Shown: positions 8,495 to 16,834 of the stretch, piece after piece
How the letters are laid out: the number at the start of each line of letters is the position of its first letter
How positions within the stretch are numbered: the first letter of the stretch is position 1
Source of the DNA: Verrucomicrobiota bacterium
GTDB taxonomy: Bacteria > Chlamydiota > Chlamydiia > Chlamydiales > Rhabdochlamydiaceae
Reading direction: 5' to 3'
DNA length: 33,494 nucleotides
NCBI GenBank assembly: GCA_018239725.1
Contig: JAFEGU010000389.1
Location: forward strand, 1 to 33,494
Program-made: the position numbers and the translations under genes
Notes under the pieces: model-generated
Seen by the model: the letters and a program-made list of their open reading frames with translations, nothing else
Databases searched by the model: none
Told to the model about the DNA's origin: nothing

Positions 8495-9448
8495 CTAAAC
8501 GATCTCCAATAGGACATCGAACAGCTGTTTCTTATCGATATGCCCCATGTAATTTTTCCCTTCAAACAGAGGAAGCGTCTCTTTGCGCGATGATTTAAAA
8601 ACATTGAGAGCTTCCGTTAGTGAATAGCGCATGAGAAGATGAGCCCCTTCTCTGCTGCAGGCCCCTTGTTTTTTAACCTTGTGGAGCAATGACTTTAGGT
8701 TCCGTGTCAGTAAGGAAAGTTGAAAGCGCTGGTTGCCTAAAAATTGGTCGACAAGTTCCGACTCTTGCTTTTCGACAAGCTGCGAAGGAGAGCACAGCTC
8801 GACCAGTTTCCCTGCTTCGAGCAACGCGATCCTATCGCCTAGTTTGACAGCTTCCATGATGTCGTGAGTGACAAAGACAATCGTTTTTTTCAATTCCCCT
8901 TGAAGCTCCATGAACTCACCTTGCACAATCTCCCTTGTCAGCGGGTCCAAAGCGCCAAACGGCTCATCCATCAAAATGATCGAAGGATCGCCGGCCAATG
9001 CCCGCGCCACTCCAACCCTCTGCCTTTGGCCTCCGCTGAGCTGGGAAGGAAAACGGTCCCTGTACTCCGATGGTGGCAAGCGGACCATTTCCAATAAAGC
9101 ATCAACCCTCCTCTGGACTTGAACATCGTTCCATTTCAATAAGCGAGGAACAATTGCGATATTTTCAGCAACAGTCATATGGGGAAAAAGGCCGATATGC
9201 TGGATCGCATAGCCGATATTGCGCCTCAAGTCGATCGGATCGAGCATTGAAATATCCTTTCCCTCGATCATAATTTTTCCCGAGGTCGGCTCAACTAACC
9301 GATTGATCAAACGCAATGCCGTTGTTTTTCCACTGCCGCTGCGGCCGAGAAGAACAAGGACCTCCCCTTCTTCCACCTTCAGCGACAGATCAGAAATCGC
9401 TTCGACATCGCTTTCAAAGATTTTGCATACCTTTTCAAAAGAGATCAC
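8495..9448 (-). CDS. Osmolyte ABC transporter ATP-binding protein (OpuA/ProV-type)
   Basis: This 317-residue ATPase carries Walker A (G35-R-S-G-S-G-K41-T42), the ABC signature LSGGQ at 137-141, Walker B ending in D161-E162 and the switch histidine H195. Q-loop and D-loop positions look intact. The IRRNIGYAIQ-like region and FGALDPLTRE are characteristic of glycine betaine/choline ATPases. The tail after about residue 240 is shorter than the paired CBS domains of OpuCA/ProV-type proteins and looks like about one CBS repeat, so osmosensing through CBS domains may be reduced. The start is a GTG at 9448 with a strong AAGGTGG site 4 nt upstream. A TATAAT hexamer (9466-9471, minus strand) lies upstream without a good -35. 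It is the first gene of the operon. Confidence 0.92.
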   Translation of the reverse strand: MISFEKVCKIFESDVEAISDLSLKVEEGEVLVLLGRSGSGKTTALRLINRLVEPTSGKIMIEGKDISMLDPIDLRRNIGYAIQHIGLFPHMTVAENIAIVPRLLKWNDVQVQRRVDALLEMVRLPPSEYRDRFPSQLSGGQRQRVGVARALAGDPSIILMDEPFGALDPLTREIVQGEFMELQGELKKTIVFVTHDIMEAVKLGDRIALLEAGKLVELCSPSQLVEKQESELVDQFLGNQRFQLSLLTRNLKSLLHKVKKQGACSREGAHLLMRYSLTEALNVFKSSRKETLPLFEGKNYMGHIDKKQLFDVLLEIV

Positions 9449-9532
9449 CAGTCCACCTTGGATCGATTATAAAATTTTTTATTTTATAGACTGATCTCAA
9501 AACAGGATAGTTTTTTTAAGCTGCTTCGTTTT

Positions 9533-10744
9533 TTACGAATAAGAGATGATCTTGCCGCAATTGTCCTGAATCCGCCTTAAAGATGTTTTAAGCTGCTCTT
9601 TTTCCTGTTCCGAGAACCCATTCAACGCAATTTCTTCCGCCTTTTCATGCAAGACCCAGATCTTGGCGAGCAGCTCCTGCCCCCGTGCGGTCAGCTGAAC
9701 CTCTCCAGAAGATTCGATGAGATAGCCCTCTGCGATCAAGGGGTCGAACTTGACATGGCCCGTTGCAGCGCCTGCGTCGGAGATCATCTGCTGCCGTTTG
9801 CCCTTGCCCTCGCAATGGAGCATCATCAGAACGATGGCGCTTTCAGCGTTCAGAGGTGTGCTTTGTTTGAGCAGATGATCGAAAACAGAACGGACCCAGC
9901 GCGATGTGCAAAAAAGATCTCTTCCGTAAGACTCTTGGATCTTTTTCAAGAGCATGGACAGTGTGATCTTAATTTTGAGCTCATAGAGAGAGATTCCCGC
10001 AGGAACTCCGACATTGAGCGATTCAACGGCAAGGTTCATCGGGATCTGGAGCTTGATGTCAGCCTTGTTGAGGACCTCATCGGAAACACCGTGCGTTTCA
10101 TTGCCAAAGACAACAGCAAGGGGTTTTTCTGGTAAATCGATCAAAGACTGCACTTGGCTCTCATGGGGCGTCGTCACAACGATCTGATAGCCCTGCTTTT
10201 TCAATGCATCGACTGCCTCGCTTGGCGAAGAATAGTGGTGGAAATAGGTCGAAAAAACAGTGCCTCGGGAAGCATCGATCGACTTTTGGTAGAAGCAATC
10301 GCTCTCAGAATCGGTGGCAAAAAAATGGTCGATCCCAAAAGCTTTTCCAGTACGGATGACCGTGCCTAAATTACCCAGGTCTTTGACCCCGTCGAGGAGG
10401 ACGACCATCTCATGGGAGATCTTTCCAGGAGGATTGGGGAAATGGGCGATCCCGATAAAGGGAACAAGGTAATTTTTTTCGACAATTTTCTTTAATATCC
10501 CGTCAGAGACAAAGAAGACCTGCACGCCTTTTTCCCGCAAATAGGAGATAAAAGAGTCCAACAGAGTCTTATCATGGGCAAAGACACATTCGAGGCGGCT
10601 TGGACTGTCTAAGACCCATCGGATCTGCTCTTTGCCCTCGACCAGGCACCTGCGCTGCTGAAGCCTCTCTTTTGCAGAATGCAGGCTTCTCGCATAGACG
10701 ACCCTTTCATGCTTGATCGAATCAATATACTCGTTTTTTTCCAT
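9533..10744 (-). CDS. TrmH/SpoU-family RNA 2'-O-methyltransferase with MarR-like C-terminal domain
   Basis: The 403-residue protein has a substrate-binding N-terminal part (about 30-105) and a SPOUT methyltransferase domain (about 110-262). The SPOUT domain has the three SpoU motifs: N125-L-G-T-V-I-R131 followed by TGKAFGI, FGNETHGVS (213-221), and IPM...ESLNVGVPAGI (234-251). The SpoU family transfers a methyl group from S-adenosylmethionine to the 2'-OH of a nucleotide in rRNA or tRNA. From about 285 to 397 an additional domain reads like a MarR-type winged helix, with LTARGQELLAKI and the ending FSEQEKEQLKTSLRRI. This extension is unusual for the family. The ATG follows AGGA with a 6-nt spacer. 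It is divergent from valS. Confidence 0.87.
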   Translation of the reverse strand: MEKNEYIDSIKHERVVYARSLHSAKERLQQRRCLVEGKEQIRWVLDSPSRLECVFAHDKTLLDSFISYLREKGVQVFFVSDGILKKIVEKNYLVPFIGIAHFPNPPGKISHEMVVLLDGVKDLGNLGTVIRTGKAFGIDHFFATDSESDCFYQKSIDASRGTVFSTYFHHYSSPSEAVDALKKQGYQIVVTTPHESQVQSLIDLPEKPLAVVFGNETHGVSDEVLNKADIKLQIPMNLAVESLNVGVPAGISLYELKIKITLSMLLKKIQESYGRDLFCTSRWVRSVFDHLLKQSTPLNAESAIVLMMLHCEGKGKRQQMISDAGAATGHVKFDPLIAEGYLIESSGEVQLTARGQELLAKIWVLHEKAEEIALNGFSEQEKEQLKTSLRRIQDNCGKIISYS

Positions 10745-10826
10745 GGACGTTCCTGCATAGCTTTTCTAAAGGATCCTATCAAACGAAAGAAAAAATTGGT
10801 ACAAAGGACTCCAACCCTTTTGGTTT

Positions 10827-10855
10827 TTGACAATTCGATTAAAGAGTGTTATCCT
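10827..10855 (+). promoter_or_regulatory. Sigma70-type promoter for valS
   Basis: A perfect TTGACA (10827-10832) is followed after 17 nt by TATCCT (10850-10855, 4 of 6 matches to TATAAT). The predicted transcription start is near 10862, about 22 nt upstream of the valS ATG. The -35 box overlaps the longest possible valS reading frame, which argues against the upstream TTG start at 10827. Confidence 0.65.
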
Positions 10856-10883
10856 GTCGGCATTTTACACCCTTAAGAATCCT

Positions 10884-13733
10884 ATGACAGAACAAACCTT
10901 GAGCGACCAGCTGCCCAAAGCCTACGATCCGAAGCTTACCGAAGAGAAATGGTACCAATTTTGGGAAGATAAAGGCTTTTTTAAAGCCGACAGCCAATCT
11001 GCAAAGCCCGCGTACTGCATCTCGATCCCCCCTCCTAATGTCACAGGCGTCCTGCATATGGGCCATGCCCTTGTCGACACACTGCAAGACATCCTGATCA
11101 GATGGAAGCGGATGTCCGGATTCGAAGCCTTATGGGTCCCGGGGACCGACCACGCCGGGATCGCAACACAGACAGTCGTCGAAAGGCAATTGATCGCTTC
11201 GCAGAACAAGCGGCGCAAAGACTTTTCCAGGGAAGAGTTCCTGCAGCATGTCTGGGATTGGAAAGAGAAGAGCGAATCGCAGATCTTGGGCCAGCTGAAG
11301 CGGCTTGGTTGCTCCTGCGATTGGTCCCGTTTGGCCTTTACAATGGACGAAAAGCGCAACCGCGCGGTCCGCACGACATTTAAAAAATTATTCGATAAAA
11401 ACTTGATCTACCGGGGCAACTACCTCGTCAACTGGGATCCTGTCACTCAGACAGCACTAGCCGACGATGAGGTCGAATACGAAGAGAAGAACGGCTCGAT
11501 CTGGTACTTCCGCTATCCTCTTGAAGACAAGACCGGCCATGTGATCATTGCGACGACTCGGCCGGAAACGATGCTCGGCGATACGGCCCTCGCCGTTTCC
11601 CCTCATGACGACCGTTACAGCGACCTCGTGGGAAAAAATGTCATCCTGCCGATCATGAACCGCCCGATTCCGATCATTGCCGACAGGCACGTCGATCCCG
11701 ACTTCGGCACGGGCGTTGTCAAAGTGACGCCTGCCCACGATCCTAACGACTATGAAATGGGACTGACCCACCAGCTTCCCCAGATCAACATCATGACTCC
11801 CGACGGCAGGATCAATGAAAACGGCGGTAAGTTTGAAGGGATGACAATGGCAGAGGCTAGAGCTGCTGTCATCGAAGAGATGAAAACCCTTAAACTCGTT
11901 GAAAAGATCGAACCCCACAAAAATCGCGTCGGCGTCTCCTACCGCTCGAAAGCGGTCATTGAGCCTTATCTCTCGAAGCAGTGGTTTGTGAAGATGAGCG
12001 GCTTTAAAGACCATTTGCGCAGCATGGTCGAAGAGAAAAAAGTCCGTTTGATCCCCTCAAATTGGGAAAACACCTATTTCCATTGGATCGATAACTTGCG
12101 CGATTGGTGCATTTCCCGCCAACTCTGGTGGGGGCACCGGATCCCGATCTGGTACCGTAAGGACAACCCTGAACAGATGGTCTGCTACGATGGCGGCGAT
12201 CTACCGCCAGAAGTGCGCAGCGATCCCGATGCTTGGGAGCAAGATGAGGACGTCCTCGATACCTGGTTCTCCTCTGCCCTTTGGCCGATGAGCATCTTAG
12301 GCTGGCCCGATGAAACTGCCGACCTTAAGAAATTTTATCCCAACTCGACCCTCATCACCGGCCACGATATCCTGTTCTTCTGGGTTGCCCGGATGATGCT
12401 GATGGGCGACTATATGATGGAAACCCCTCCATTTCCGGAGACTTTTTTGCATGGGCTGATCTATGGCAAGTCGTATTGGCGCCAGAACAAGGATGGTTCG
12501 ATTGCCTACGTATCTGCACAGGAGCGTTTAGCATTCGATCTCGGACAGCCTCTGCCTCCCAATGTCCACTCCAAATGGGAAAAGATGTCCAAATCGAAAG
12601 GGAACATCATCGATCCGCTCGAGATCATTGATACCTATGGCACCGATGCGATGCGGATGGCCCTTTGTGCAAGCGCAACCCATGCGCGGCAGATCGACCT
12701 CGACCGCCGCCGCTTTGAGGAGTTTAAGAACTTTACGAATAAAGTCTGGAACGGCGCACGCTTTGTCTTCATGAACATCGAATCGCTGACTGCAGAGCAA
12801 TTTGCAACAGGGATCGACCTCAACACACTAGCTCTCGAAGACAAATGGATCATCTCGCTGCTCAACAGAACGGTCCAAGATGTGAACAAGCACCTTGCCG
12901 ACTACGCCTTCGACCGCGCTGCGATGACTGCCTACGACTTCTTCTGGAAGGAGTTCTGCGCTTACTATGTGGAACTGGTCAAGCCGATGCTCTTTGGAAA
13001 AATCGGAACGGCAGAACAGAAGGCAACCAAGCAAAAGATCTTATGCATCGTCCTGTCCAATGCGATCCGTCTGATGCACCCGATGGCCCCTTTTATCACG
13101 GAAGAGCTTTTCCAGATCCTTAAAACAAAGCTCTCTTGTGCCAAAGTGCCTTCAGGAATCGATCCGTATACGGCAGAAACGTTGAAGGCCTTGTCAGCTC
13201 CTGCTTGCATCGTATCCGACTATCCACAGGTGGTCCGTCCCCAAGACATCAATCCTGAGATTGAAAAGACCTTTTCATTCCTCGACCAGATCGTCTATGC
13301 GGTCCGCAACATCCGCGCTGAGATGCAGCTTCCTCCTAATGTCACCACCGACCTGTTCATTCATACATCCAAAGTCGATCCAGATCGGCATATCGTGGAG
13401 AAAAACCTCACGATCATCAAAGCGCTTGTCCGTGTGAACTCGATCAATATTTCAGAAACAGAACAGCAGCATAAGCTAAGCGCCAATGCCATTGTCGGCA
13501 ACTTAAAGCTTGTTGTGCCTCTGCCCGATGAGCTGAAAGAAAAAGAGAAGCTACGCCTTCACAAAGAGCGGGACAAACTGATCGGCCAGCAAAATGGGAT
13601 GCGGCAGCAGCTGGCAAATGAAGATTTCGTTGCAAAAGCTCCTGCCCAGCTTGTCGAAAAACTGAAAGCAAACCTCGCCCAATCGGAAAAAGAACTGGCC
13701 GAGGTGATGAAAAAGCTTAACGATCTAAATTAA
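10884..13733 (+). CDS. valS: Valyl-tRNA synthetase
   Basis: The 949-residue class I aminoacyl-tRNA synthetase charges tRNA-Val with valine in the cytoplasm. It contains the HIGH-type motif H58-M-G-H61 after PPPNVTGVL, the KMSKS loop at residues 567-571, the CP1 editing-domain context with TTRPETMLGD and GTGVVKVTPAHDPNDYE, and the C-terminal coiled-coil arm. Its length agrees with bacterial ValS. The frame extends to a TTG at 10827, but the ATG at 10884 is preferred because a promoter overlaps the upstream part and the N-terminus then matches the family. The ribosome-binding site is weak. The TAA overlaps the convergent stop of the ankyrin gene by 2 nt, leaving no room for an independent terminator. 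In C. trachomatis valS also lies near pknD and the V-ATPase genes. Confidence 0.97.
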   Translation: MTEQTLSDQLPKAYDPKLTEEKWYQFWEDKGFFKADSQSAKPAYCISIPPPNVTGVLHMGHALVDTLQDILIRWKRMSGFEALWVPGTDHAGIATQTVVERQLIASQNKRRKDFSREEFLQHVWDWKEKSESQILGQLKRLGCSCDWSRLAFTMDEKRNRAVRTTFKKLFDKNLIYRGNYLVNWDPVTQTALADDEVEYEEKNGSIWYFRYPLEDKTGHVIIATTRPETMLGDTALAVSPHDDRYSDLVGKNVILPIMNRPIPIIADRHVDPDFGTGVVKVTPAHDPNDYEMGLTHQLPQINIMTPDGRINENGGKFEGMTMAEARAAVIEEMKTLKLVEKIEPHKNRVGVSYRSKAVIEPYLSKQWFVKMSGFKDHLRSMVEEKKVRLIPSNWENTYFHWIDNLRDWCISRQLWWGHRIPIWYRKDNPEQMVCYDGGDLPPEVRSDPDAWEQDEDVLDTWFSSALWPMSILGWPDETADLKKFYPNSTLITGHDILFFWVARMMLMGDYMMETPPFPETFLHGLIYGKSYWRQNKDGSIAYVSAQERLAFDLGQPLPPNVHSKWEKMSKSKGNIIDPLEIIDTYGTDAMRMALCASATHARQIDLDRRRFEEFKNFTNKVWNGARFVFMNIESLTAEQFATGIDLNTLALEDKWIISLLNRTVQDVNKHLADYAFDRAAMTAYDFFWKEFCAYYVELVKPMLFGKIGTAEQKATKQKILCIVLSNAIRLMHPMAPFITEELFQILKTKLSCAKVPSGIDPYTAETLKALSAPACIVSDYPQVVRPQDINPEIEKTFSFLDQIVYAVRNIRAEMQLPPNVTTDLFIHTSKVDPDRHIVEKNLTIIKALVRVNSINISETEQQHKLSANAIVGNLKLVVPLPDELKEKEKLRLHKERDKLIGQQNGMRQQLANEDFVAKAPAQLVEKLKANLAQSEKELAEVMKKLNDLN

Positions 13734-15571
13734 TTCAAGCCGTAACGAGAAGCTCCCCATTTAATGAATTGGGAGCTTCCATTTTCGTAGACTTCTGTAC
13801 CGTCTTGGTATCCATAGACCAAATAACGGCTGCCGTCGACTGTTTTATAGCGCAGCGACTCTGCTTTCCCGATAACGACACTGTCTTTTGTTATCGATTG
13901 GGAACCATCCGAGCGTGAATGGACAGTGAGTCCATTTGCATAATAAGCAAAATTCCACCCATCGCCCACTCGTGCGCGGAGCCTTTCCAGACGGTATTTT
14001 GCAATAGGGACCTCTACTTCGTCAGGAATGTCCATTGAGAACATTTCGAAGTTCCGATCAAACTTGGAAGGATCGATCCGCAAACCATTGAGCTGCTGCA
14101 GAGGCTCTGCTTGCTCGAAAGCGTAGAAGTTTGTCGTCGGTAGTATGACGGCTTGTTCCGAGGGCAGCAACCGCTGGTTGTAGAGCTCGTGATTCTGATA
14201 GAACAGGCGTTGGTTGCCAATAGTGATGACGGCGATCCCATTCATAAAATATTCGATCGTTGCTGGAATCGGATCTAGAACCAATGGGATCTGATCGTTG
14301 GGAACCTTTGAGAAAAGGGTCTCTAAATTCCCTTTTCGAGGCCATCTGACAAACTCCTCAGCTCCTTTGGACAAGAGATAAGTCTGAAGTTCTTGGCTTT
14401 CCGGATGAAAATATTTGGCAATTGAAAGAGGGCTCATCTTCGGATGCGTATAGCCGCCTTCCCGTTGGACTTGAGGCTGAATGGGAGGTCCCCAGCAAGG
14501 CATCGTGAACTCGAACCAGGAATTCGGGATGGGCTTGAAAATCGTCGCCTCATACTCGGAGGGCGTTACGTAGTTGATGTCTGCGCCCCGGTCAACCAGA
14601 AGCTGGACTGTTTTGAGATCGCCGGAAAAGCAAGCGTAATGGATCAGCTTGCAGTTGCCTGATTCGGTGCGAAATAGTTCGTGAACAATCCAAGTTGGAG
14701 AGGCGTCGAGAAGAATCTTCAATCCTTCACTCCATCCCTGTTTTGCTGCCAAGACTAGTTCTGACACAGGAACAAAAGAAGGGCGATGGTGGTCTAAAAG
14801 GAGTTTGACCATCTCCACGTTCTTAGATTTGACAGCAAGTGCAAGAGGAGTATCTCCCCGCTTGTTCTTCATCTCCAACTGCTCGAGATGGTAGTTGTTC
14901 TTGATCACCTCTTTCATGAGCATCAAGTTGCCGGATGCAACGATCCTATGGAGCAATGTATTGCCGCTATTATCGATATGATCGGGATTAAGTCCTTCCG
15001 AGACCAGATAGGCCTGGAAAGGATCCTCTAACTTGTAACCTTTCTGCTCGAAGAATCCGATCAAAAGGCTCTGTCCATGCTTTAACGCTTTGTGGACAGG
15101 AGCTTGGCCAAGGAGATTTTTTGCAAAGACGTCTGCGCCCGCATCGATGAGCTTTTGGCAGATCTCGATATTTCCTTTTTCCGCTGCAATGTGGAGCGGT
15201 GTGTCACCTGCCTTGTTGGCCTGGTTAGGATTAAAACCATAGCGCAATGCAAGTTCGACAGCTTCGAAGTTCTGTTTGCGGCACGCTTGGTGCAGCACTG
15301 TATCGCCACTGTTGGTGATGATCAGGACATCAAACCCGAGTTCTTTCAAACGCTCGCTGATGGCATTTTGATCGGTCTCGAACAGACGGGTAACATCGGC
15401 TTGCAAAAGCTGTGTTTCAAAGCGGGCTTTTCGGAGCAATGAACGGGAACTAGTGGATTTGAGTACAGTGGACGCCTCAGTTGCCTTAGCAGTTTGCTGC
15501 TTTGCAAGCCCAAGGGAACAAGATCCAATTTCGAAGGTTATTTCTTGATTTGAAACTTTTCTTGTTCCCAT
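13730..15571 (-). CDS. Ankyrin-repeat protein
   Basis: The protein has 613 residues from the ATG at 15571. That start is chosen because GAGG lies 8 nt upstream; a GTG at 15601 would add 10 residues. Residues from about 88 to 335 form a series of ankyrin repeats, for example SGDTVLHQAC, AGDTPLHIAAEKGNIEICQKLIDAGAD (in two adjacent parts), SGNTLLHRIVASGN, RGDTPLALAVKSKNVEMVKLL and KLIHYACFSGDLKTVQLLVD. The last 180 or so residues form a beta-rich domain with repeated short aromatic/glycine strands that I cannot assign. The N-terminus is Ser/Thr-rich and polar, compatible with a type III secretion signal. Ankyrin proteins bind other proteins and are frequent effectors in intracellular bacteria. 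An effector role is inferred. The gene lies downstream of the OGFr-domain gene on the same strand, 140 nt away, and may share its transcript. Confidence 0.85.
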   Translation of the reverse strand: MGTRKVSNQEITFEIGSCSLGLAKQQTAKATEASTVLKSTSSRSLLRKARFETQLLQADVTRLFETDQNAISERLKELGFDVLIITNSGDTVLHQACRKQNFEAVELALRYGFNPNQANKAGDTPLHIAAEKGNIEICQKLIDAGADVFAKNLLGQAPVHKALKHGQSLLIGFFEQKGYKLEDPFQAYLVSEGLNPDHIDNSGNTLLHRIVASGNLMLMKEVIKNNYHLEQLEMKNKRGDTPLALAVKSKNVEMVKLLLDHHRPSFVPVSELVLAAKQGWSEGLKILLDASPTWIVHELFRTESGNCKLIHYACFSGDLKTVQLLVDRGADINYVTPSEYEATIFKPIPNSWFEFTMPCWGPPIQPQVQREGGYTHPKMSPLSIAKYFHPESQELQTYLLSKGAEEFVRWPRKGNLETLFSKVPNDQIPLVLDPIPATIEYFMNGIAVITIGNQRLFYQNHELYNQRLLPSEQAVILPTTNFYAFEQAEPLQQLNGLRIDPSKFDRNFEMFSMDIPDEVEVPIAKYRLERLRARVGDGWNFAYYANGLTVHSRSDGSQSITKDSVVIGKAESLRYKTVDGSRYLVYGYQDGTEVYENGSSQFIKWGASRYGLN

Positions 15572-15711
15572 CTTCATTACCTCATAAAAGTTGGTTTTCA
15601 CAAGAATAATAACAGAAAATCAAAATAACAAAAACGTCAATAAAACATATATAACAGCATTTAATTTTAATTAATCTTAAATTAAAATGAGATATTAAAA
15701 CAATAAAGTTT

Positions 15712-16464
15712 CTATGCCCTGGCAGCGTTGCGCCAGTATTGGAAGGTATCAGCACCAATGGCATTGCGCCCTTCGTTTTGAGAAATATCAGTTAAGATCT
15801 GAATGAATGCCTGAGCATCTCGCTGAAGACCAAGAGCATTTAAGCAGAACAGGATCCGCGTGATGCGCAAATGGTTATGGTTTCCAGGAGTCAACCAAAC
15901 AGCTTGCCGCGCTGCAGCGTTCGGCGCGCGAGTGATCTGCATGGTCCCTTCATCAAGCTGAAGGCCATAAAAGCGGAGCATCCGCAGAAAGGAACCATGG
16001 AGGTTGTTGCGAAGGACCGGATCAGTTGCAAAAGCCTGGATCATCTCATCATTTAACAAAGGGGCAGTAGGATTCGGTCCGCTTGGGCGAGCATTAGGAA
16101 AGAGCCACTGGATGTAGTTATGGACAGCTTCAAGCTGATTGTCATCCCAAGCCCAAATCTGCATCAAAGTTCTTCCATGATTGTCAGTATTAGCAGGACT
16201 CCGGTAGAAATTGATAAGGTCGTCTGTCGTAGCCCGTTGTGCCACAGGAGTTACTCTCGCGGGGTTCAAAGTTGGCGTTTGCTCAGCAGCTGCTGGTTTG
16301 CTGAACAGGGACTTGACCCATTCAAATGCATCTGAAAACACCTTTGCTATCTTTTCTAATAAAGACCCGAGAAAAGCGCAACACCCAGTCTCTGCTTCTG
16401 TGGATTGCAAAGACCTTTGCTGATAGACAGATAAATCAGATTGCAGGCTGTTTACAGGATACAT
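15712..16464 (-). CDS. OGFr-domain (opioid growth factor receptor-like) protein
   Basis: The protein has 250 residues. Residues 81 to 230 or so match the conserved region of the opioid growth factor receptor (OGFr_N) family. Evidence is DLINFYRS at the start, the hallmark H115-N-Y-I-Q-W-L-F-P123, NPTAPLLNDEMIQAF, RMLRFYGLQL and HNHLRITRILFCLNALGL. The family is named from an animal receptor and occurs sporadically in bacteria; its bacterial function is not established. The N-terminal 80 residues are different: a Cys pair, an amphipathic helix (about 31-55) and an Ala/Pro/Thr-rich linker. The ATG at 16464 is chosen because GAGG lies 6 nt upstream, better than the TTG at 16476. A host-directed role is possible given the ankyrin gene downstream, but there is no direct evidence. 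Confidence 0.8.
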   Translation of the reverse strand: MYPVNSLQSDLSVYQQRSLQSTEAETGCCAFLGSLLEKIAKVFSDAFEWVKSLFSKPAAAEQTPTLNPARVTPVAQRATTDDLINFYRSPANTDNHGRTLMQIWAWDDNQLEAVHNYIQWLFPNARPSGPNPTAPLLNDEMIQAFATDPVLRNNLHGSFLRMLRFYGLQLDEGTMQITRAPNAAARQAVWLTPGNHNHLRITRILFCLNALGLQRDAQAFIQILTDISQNEGRNAIGADTFQYWRNAARA

Positions 16465-16606
16465 TTCCCACCTCAAAAATTAATTTTAACTGGAAAAAGG
16501 ATAGCATAAAGCCCCAATCAATATCCATGAATTAATACCTACACCTAGAGCTTATCTATTGAGTTGAATATCTACATTGTAGCTATGGCTCAAATTTTGT
16601 TTTGAG

Positions 16607-16640
16607 ATTTGGGAACGGAGGAGAAACTCCGCCCCCAAAT
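16607..16640. terminator. GC-rich stem-loop in the 16465-16833 intergenic region
   Basis: ATTTGGGAACGGAG (16607-16620) pairs with CTCCGCCCCCAAAT (16627-16640), a 14-bp stem with two mismatches and a 6-nt loop. A smaller CTCAAA/TTTGAG hairpin lies just to its left. Together with the adjacent long palindrome these fill the 369-nt gap between the OGFr gene and the symporter gene, where no coding sequence is supported. A terminator role for the minus-strand symporter transcript is plausible but unproven. Confidence 0.4.
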
Positions 16641-16644
16641 AAAG

Positions 16645-16834
16645 ATTAGAGGCAGTTGCAAAACTGCTTTGCCTGGAAAAATCGATGATTTTGAGGCCAG
16701 TTACAAGTGGCAGCAAAGGTGCCGCGCCCCATTTGACGAGGTCGGCCCCAAGTGGGCCGGCCAAGGAAAATGGGTGGAAATGGCCCCAAAAGTGCGATTT
16801 TGCCGGGCAAATGAGTTTTGCAATTGCCTCTCAT
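16645..16834. repeat. About 190-bp imperfect palindrome, centre near 16739
   Basis: The outer arms are reverse complements: AGAGGCAGTTGCAAAACTGC on the left against AGAGGCAATTGCAAAACTCA as read from the right end on the other strand. Both arms continue with TTTGCC, AAAATCG and TTTTG blocks. Because both strands read similarly, opposite-strand open frames encode near-identical peptides (RG[NS]CKTxLPGKI near one end, FCNCL near the other), a clear mark of the inverted repeat. The right end overlaps the stop codon of the symporter gene. It is probably a non-autonomous palindromic element; no transposase is present. Confidence 0.8.

Noticed and set aside
9449-9532. Full promoter for the ABC operon
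   Set aside because: Only a TATAAT-like box is visible; no -35 hexamer at a suitable distance.
10827-10883. Upstream extension of valS from TTG at 10827
   Set aside because: A TTGACA promoter hexamer begins at the same base and the ATG at 10884 gives the normal N-terminus.
11457-12014. A 185-codon minus-strand frame
   Set aside because: Shadow of valS, no family resemblance.
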